Assembly: GCF_019711395.1 (NCBI RefSeq)
Contig: NZ_JAIGNL010000001.1
Span: forward strand, 1,054,001-1,118,000
Source: Qipengyuania xiapuensis
GTDB taxonomy: Bacteria; Pseudomonadota; Alphaproteobacteria; Sphingomonadales; Sphingomonadaceae
Direction: 5' to 3'
DNA: 64,000 nt
Below the pieces are notes generated by a model. The model was not told the origin of the DNA. It did not search any database and saw only the letters and a program-made list of their open reading frames with translations. Positions 61,842 through 64,000 of this stretch are shown here, piece after piece. The position numbers and the translations under genes were made by a program. How positions within the stretch are numbered: position 1 is the first letter of the stretch; every line of letters starts with the position of its first letter.

Positions 61842-62470
61842 CCCCAGGGCCTTTCGCGGTACCACTTGGTGATCACGTATTTCACGCCCTTGCGGACCTT
61901 CATGCCGTGGTGGATCGTGTTCGGGTTTTCGCGCCCGTCGGGCCGCATGTTGTTCCAGCAGACCAGCTTGCCCGCCTCGGGCTGGAAAGTCTTCTTCACC
62001 GCCTTGAAACGGGTCGCACCGCCTGCCTCGACATCATTGAGGTAGATCATGAATGTCCAGGTCCGCTGGCCCGCGACCGAGCAGTATTTCTCCCAGTCCT
62101 GACCGTCACGATTGAAGTAGTCGCAATGCGGCTTGAACTCCTGGCCCACATCGTAGCGCTGGCCCTGGAGGGGTTCGCCATAGTCGGGGTCGATTCCGTT
62201 GAGCGCGGCGAGCATGGCTTCCAGTTCGCGGACGGCCGGTTCCTCGGCATCGAGGTCGCAGGTCTCGCTCGTGCGGAAATAGCGATCGTCGCCTTCGTCC
62301 GCGAGGGTGGAGGGCCTGCGATCCTTCTCGATCAGCGAGATGATCTTTTCGCGCAGCTCCTCGCCCACGAAATCGCGCAGCTGGAAAAGCTCGAGCTTAT
62401 CTGTGGGGACCCGTTGTACCCCCGGTTTCGACAGCAACAATTGCGCGGAAGATTCGCCAGGTCCGGTCAT
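61835..62470 (-). CDS. 2-oxoglutarate/Fe(II) dioxygenase, prolyl 4-hydroxylase type
   Basis: 211 residues. Iron ligands H-x-D in 'FKPHCDYFN' and the later His in 'NTIHHGMKV', with the Lys that binds 2-oxoglutarate in 'VRKGVKYVITKWYRERPW'. 'RTWTFMIYLNDVEAGGATRF' is the P4Hc core. Hydroxylates proline or a related residue; the target is unknown. Start at 62470 gives the normal length. Confidence 0.9.
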   Translation of the reverse strand: MTGPGESSAQLLLSKPGVQRVPTDKLELFQLRDFVGEELREKIISLIEKDRRPSTLADEGDDRYFRTSETCDLDAEEPAVRELEAMLAALNGIDPDYGEPLQGQRYDVGQEFKPHCDYFNRDGQDWEKYCSVAGQRTWTFMIYLNDVEAGGATRFKAVKKTFQPEAGKLVCWNNMRPDGRENPNTIHHGMKVRKGVKYVITKWYRERPWGW

Positions 62471-62663
62471 GGCGAGGCAGGATAGAGCCTCAAGGCGCTG
62501 TCGCAAGGCGAGAAAGAAAGTTGCGCCAGTTGGCTTGCCTGCGCTTTTTCACTTCCCATTTGAACCTTGTTGTGCAACAGGCACGCGCCGTTGCGCAAGG
62601 CGGGTTGACGGCCTGCCTCTCGCGTATATGTGCCGCCTTCCCGGCAGCGTTCCGGGGGCGTGT

Positions 62664-62741
62664 GGCGATCGTAGCTCAGTTGGTTAGAGCGCCGGTTTGT
62701 GGTACCGGAGGTCGCGGGTTCGAACCCCGTCGATCGCCCCA
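62664..62741 (+). tRNA. tRNA-His (anticodon GTG)
   Basis: Anticodon GTG in the loop TTGTGGT. Encoded G-1 (62664), acceptor arms GCGATCG (62665-62671) and CGATCGC (62731-62737), discriminator C73, and an encoded CCA (62739-62741): the features specific to histidine tRNA. Confidence 0.97.
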
Positions 62742-62796
62742 TTTTCTCTATGCTGCACCGGGTCACAAGTTACCTTTCAAGGGGGCGACGAGACCG

Positions 62797-63861
<1,065 letters not shown>

Positions 63862-63918
63862 TCCACCTTGCGGCAGGGGGCAGGGGCTGCAATAGGCTGG
63901 CAGCGACGGCTCACACAC

Positions 63919-64000
63919 ATGCACGGTTTCGCAAATCCCAAACGCTTCCTAGCCCTTGCAGGGTGGCTGACGCCGCTCCTGCTTGTCAGTGGTTTTTTCG
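63919..64000 (+). CDS. ccmC: Heme exporter CcmC (5' end only)
   Basis: MHGFANPKRFLALAGWLTPLLLVSGFF is the typical CcmC start before its first transmembrane helix; the frame runs off the window. CcmC delivers heme for cytochrome c maturation. The rest of the operon lies outside. Confidence 0.8.
   Translation, partial: MHGFANPKRFLALAGWLTPLLLVSGFF

Overview
The window looks like a chromosome segment of a Sphingomonadales alphaproteobacterium, most likely of the Erythrobacter group. The genes are GC-rich and dense, and the layout carries alphaproteobacterial landmarks: a small SRP RNA directly before dnaX, lon next to an HU gene, and the run rpsB-tsf-pyrH-frr-uppS-cdsA-dxr-rseP-bamA-skp-fabZ. 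lpxD and lpxA are absent from that run, which fits a group whose outer membrane carries glycosphingolipids instead of LPS. No 16S rRNA is present, so the assignment rests on gene content only.

Region by region. 1-16.4 kb is housekeeping: an amidohydrolase (cut by the window edge), a SIMPL-domain protein, a PepSY/response regulator/histidine kinase unit with a perfect 18-bp palindrome in front of the regulator, chorismate mutase, a polyprenyl diphosphate synthase, hrpB, an NDUFS4-like complex I protein, SRP RNA, dnaX, ybaB, lon, HU, a lipoprotein gene and an RlmB-type methyltransferase. 16.6-34.9 kb is an integrated mobile element of about 18.2 kb: it starts in the 3' end of tRNA-Tyr, is bounded by an exact 21-bp direct repeat (16631-16651 and 34855-34875), and begins with a tyrosine integrase. 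35.0-45.4 kb holds a translationally coupled set (serine hydrolase, metallophosphoesterase, very large GMC oxidoreductase/hydrolase fusion), a TonB-dependent receptor and a ketoacyl synthase III. 45.5-47.1 kb is psd-pssA. 47.0-47.4 kb holds a small membrane protein gene behind a LexA-type promoter. 47.6-60.6 kb is the translation, isoprenoid, phospholipid and outer-membrane biogenesis cluster. The end carries rpmE, a DksA/TraR-type zinc-finger protein, a GFA-family protein, a 2OG-Fe(II) oxygenase, tRNA-His, a Glu/Leu dehydrogenase and the start of ccmC.

The most interesting object is the element. Its backbone (about 10 kb once a likely inserted cargo block is removed) has integrase, an AlpA-like excisionase, a second small DNA-binding protein, a primase-helicase-like replication protein, a cluster of about eight iteron-like repeats directly after it, a terminase-small-subunit-like gene, and a compact operon of small unknown proteins with two nuclease-like members, preceded by three tandem 11-bp repeats. 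There is no large terminase, portal, capsid or tail gene. This is the plan of a phage satellite (P4/PICI style), a kind of element I do not know to be described in this group; that reading is inference.

Inside the element an insert of about 8 kb lies between exact 35-bp inverted copies of an intergenic repeat (22255-22289 and 30566-30600). It carries a DUF2306-like membrane protein, an AraC-type regulator with a divergent set of exported/lipoprotein genes ending in a secreted S33 peptidase, and a SRPBCC-like protein, and it also surrounds the terminase-like gene. A second notable find is the LexA-box promoter at 47.37 kb in front of an 80-residue membrane protein, a candidate SOS-induced envelope or division regulator.
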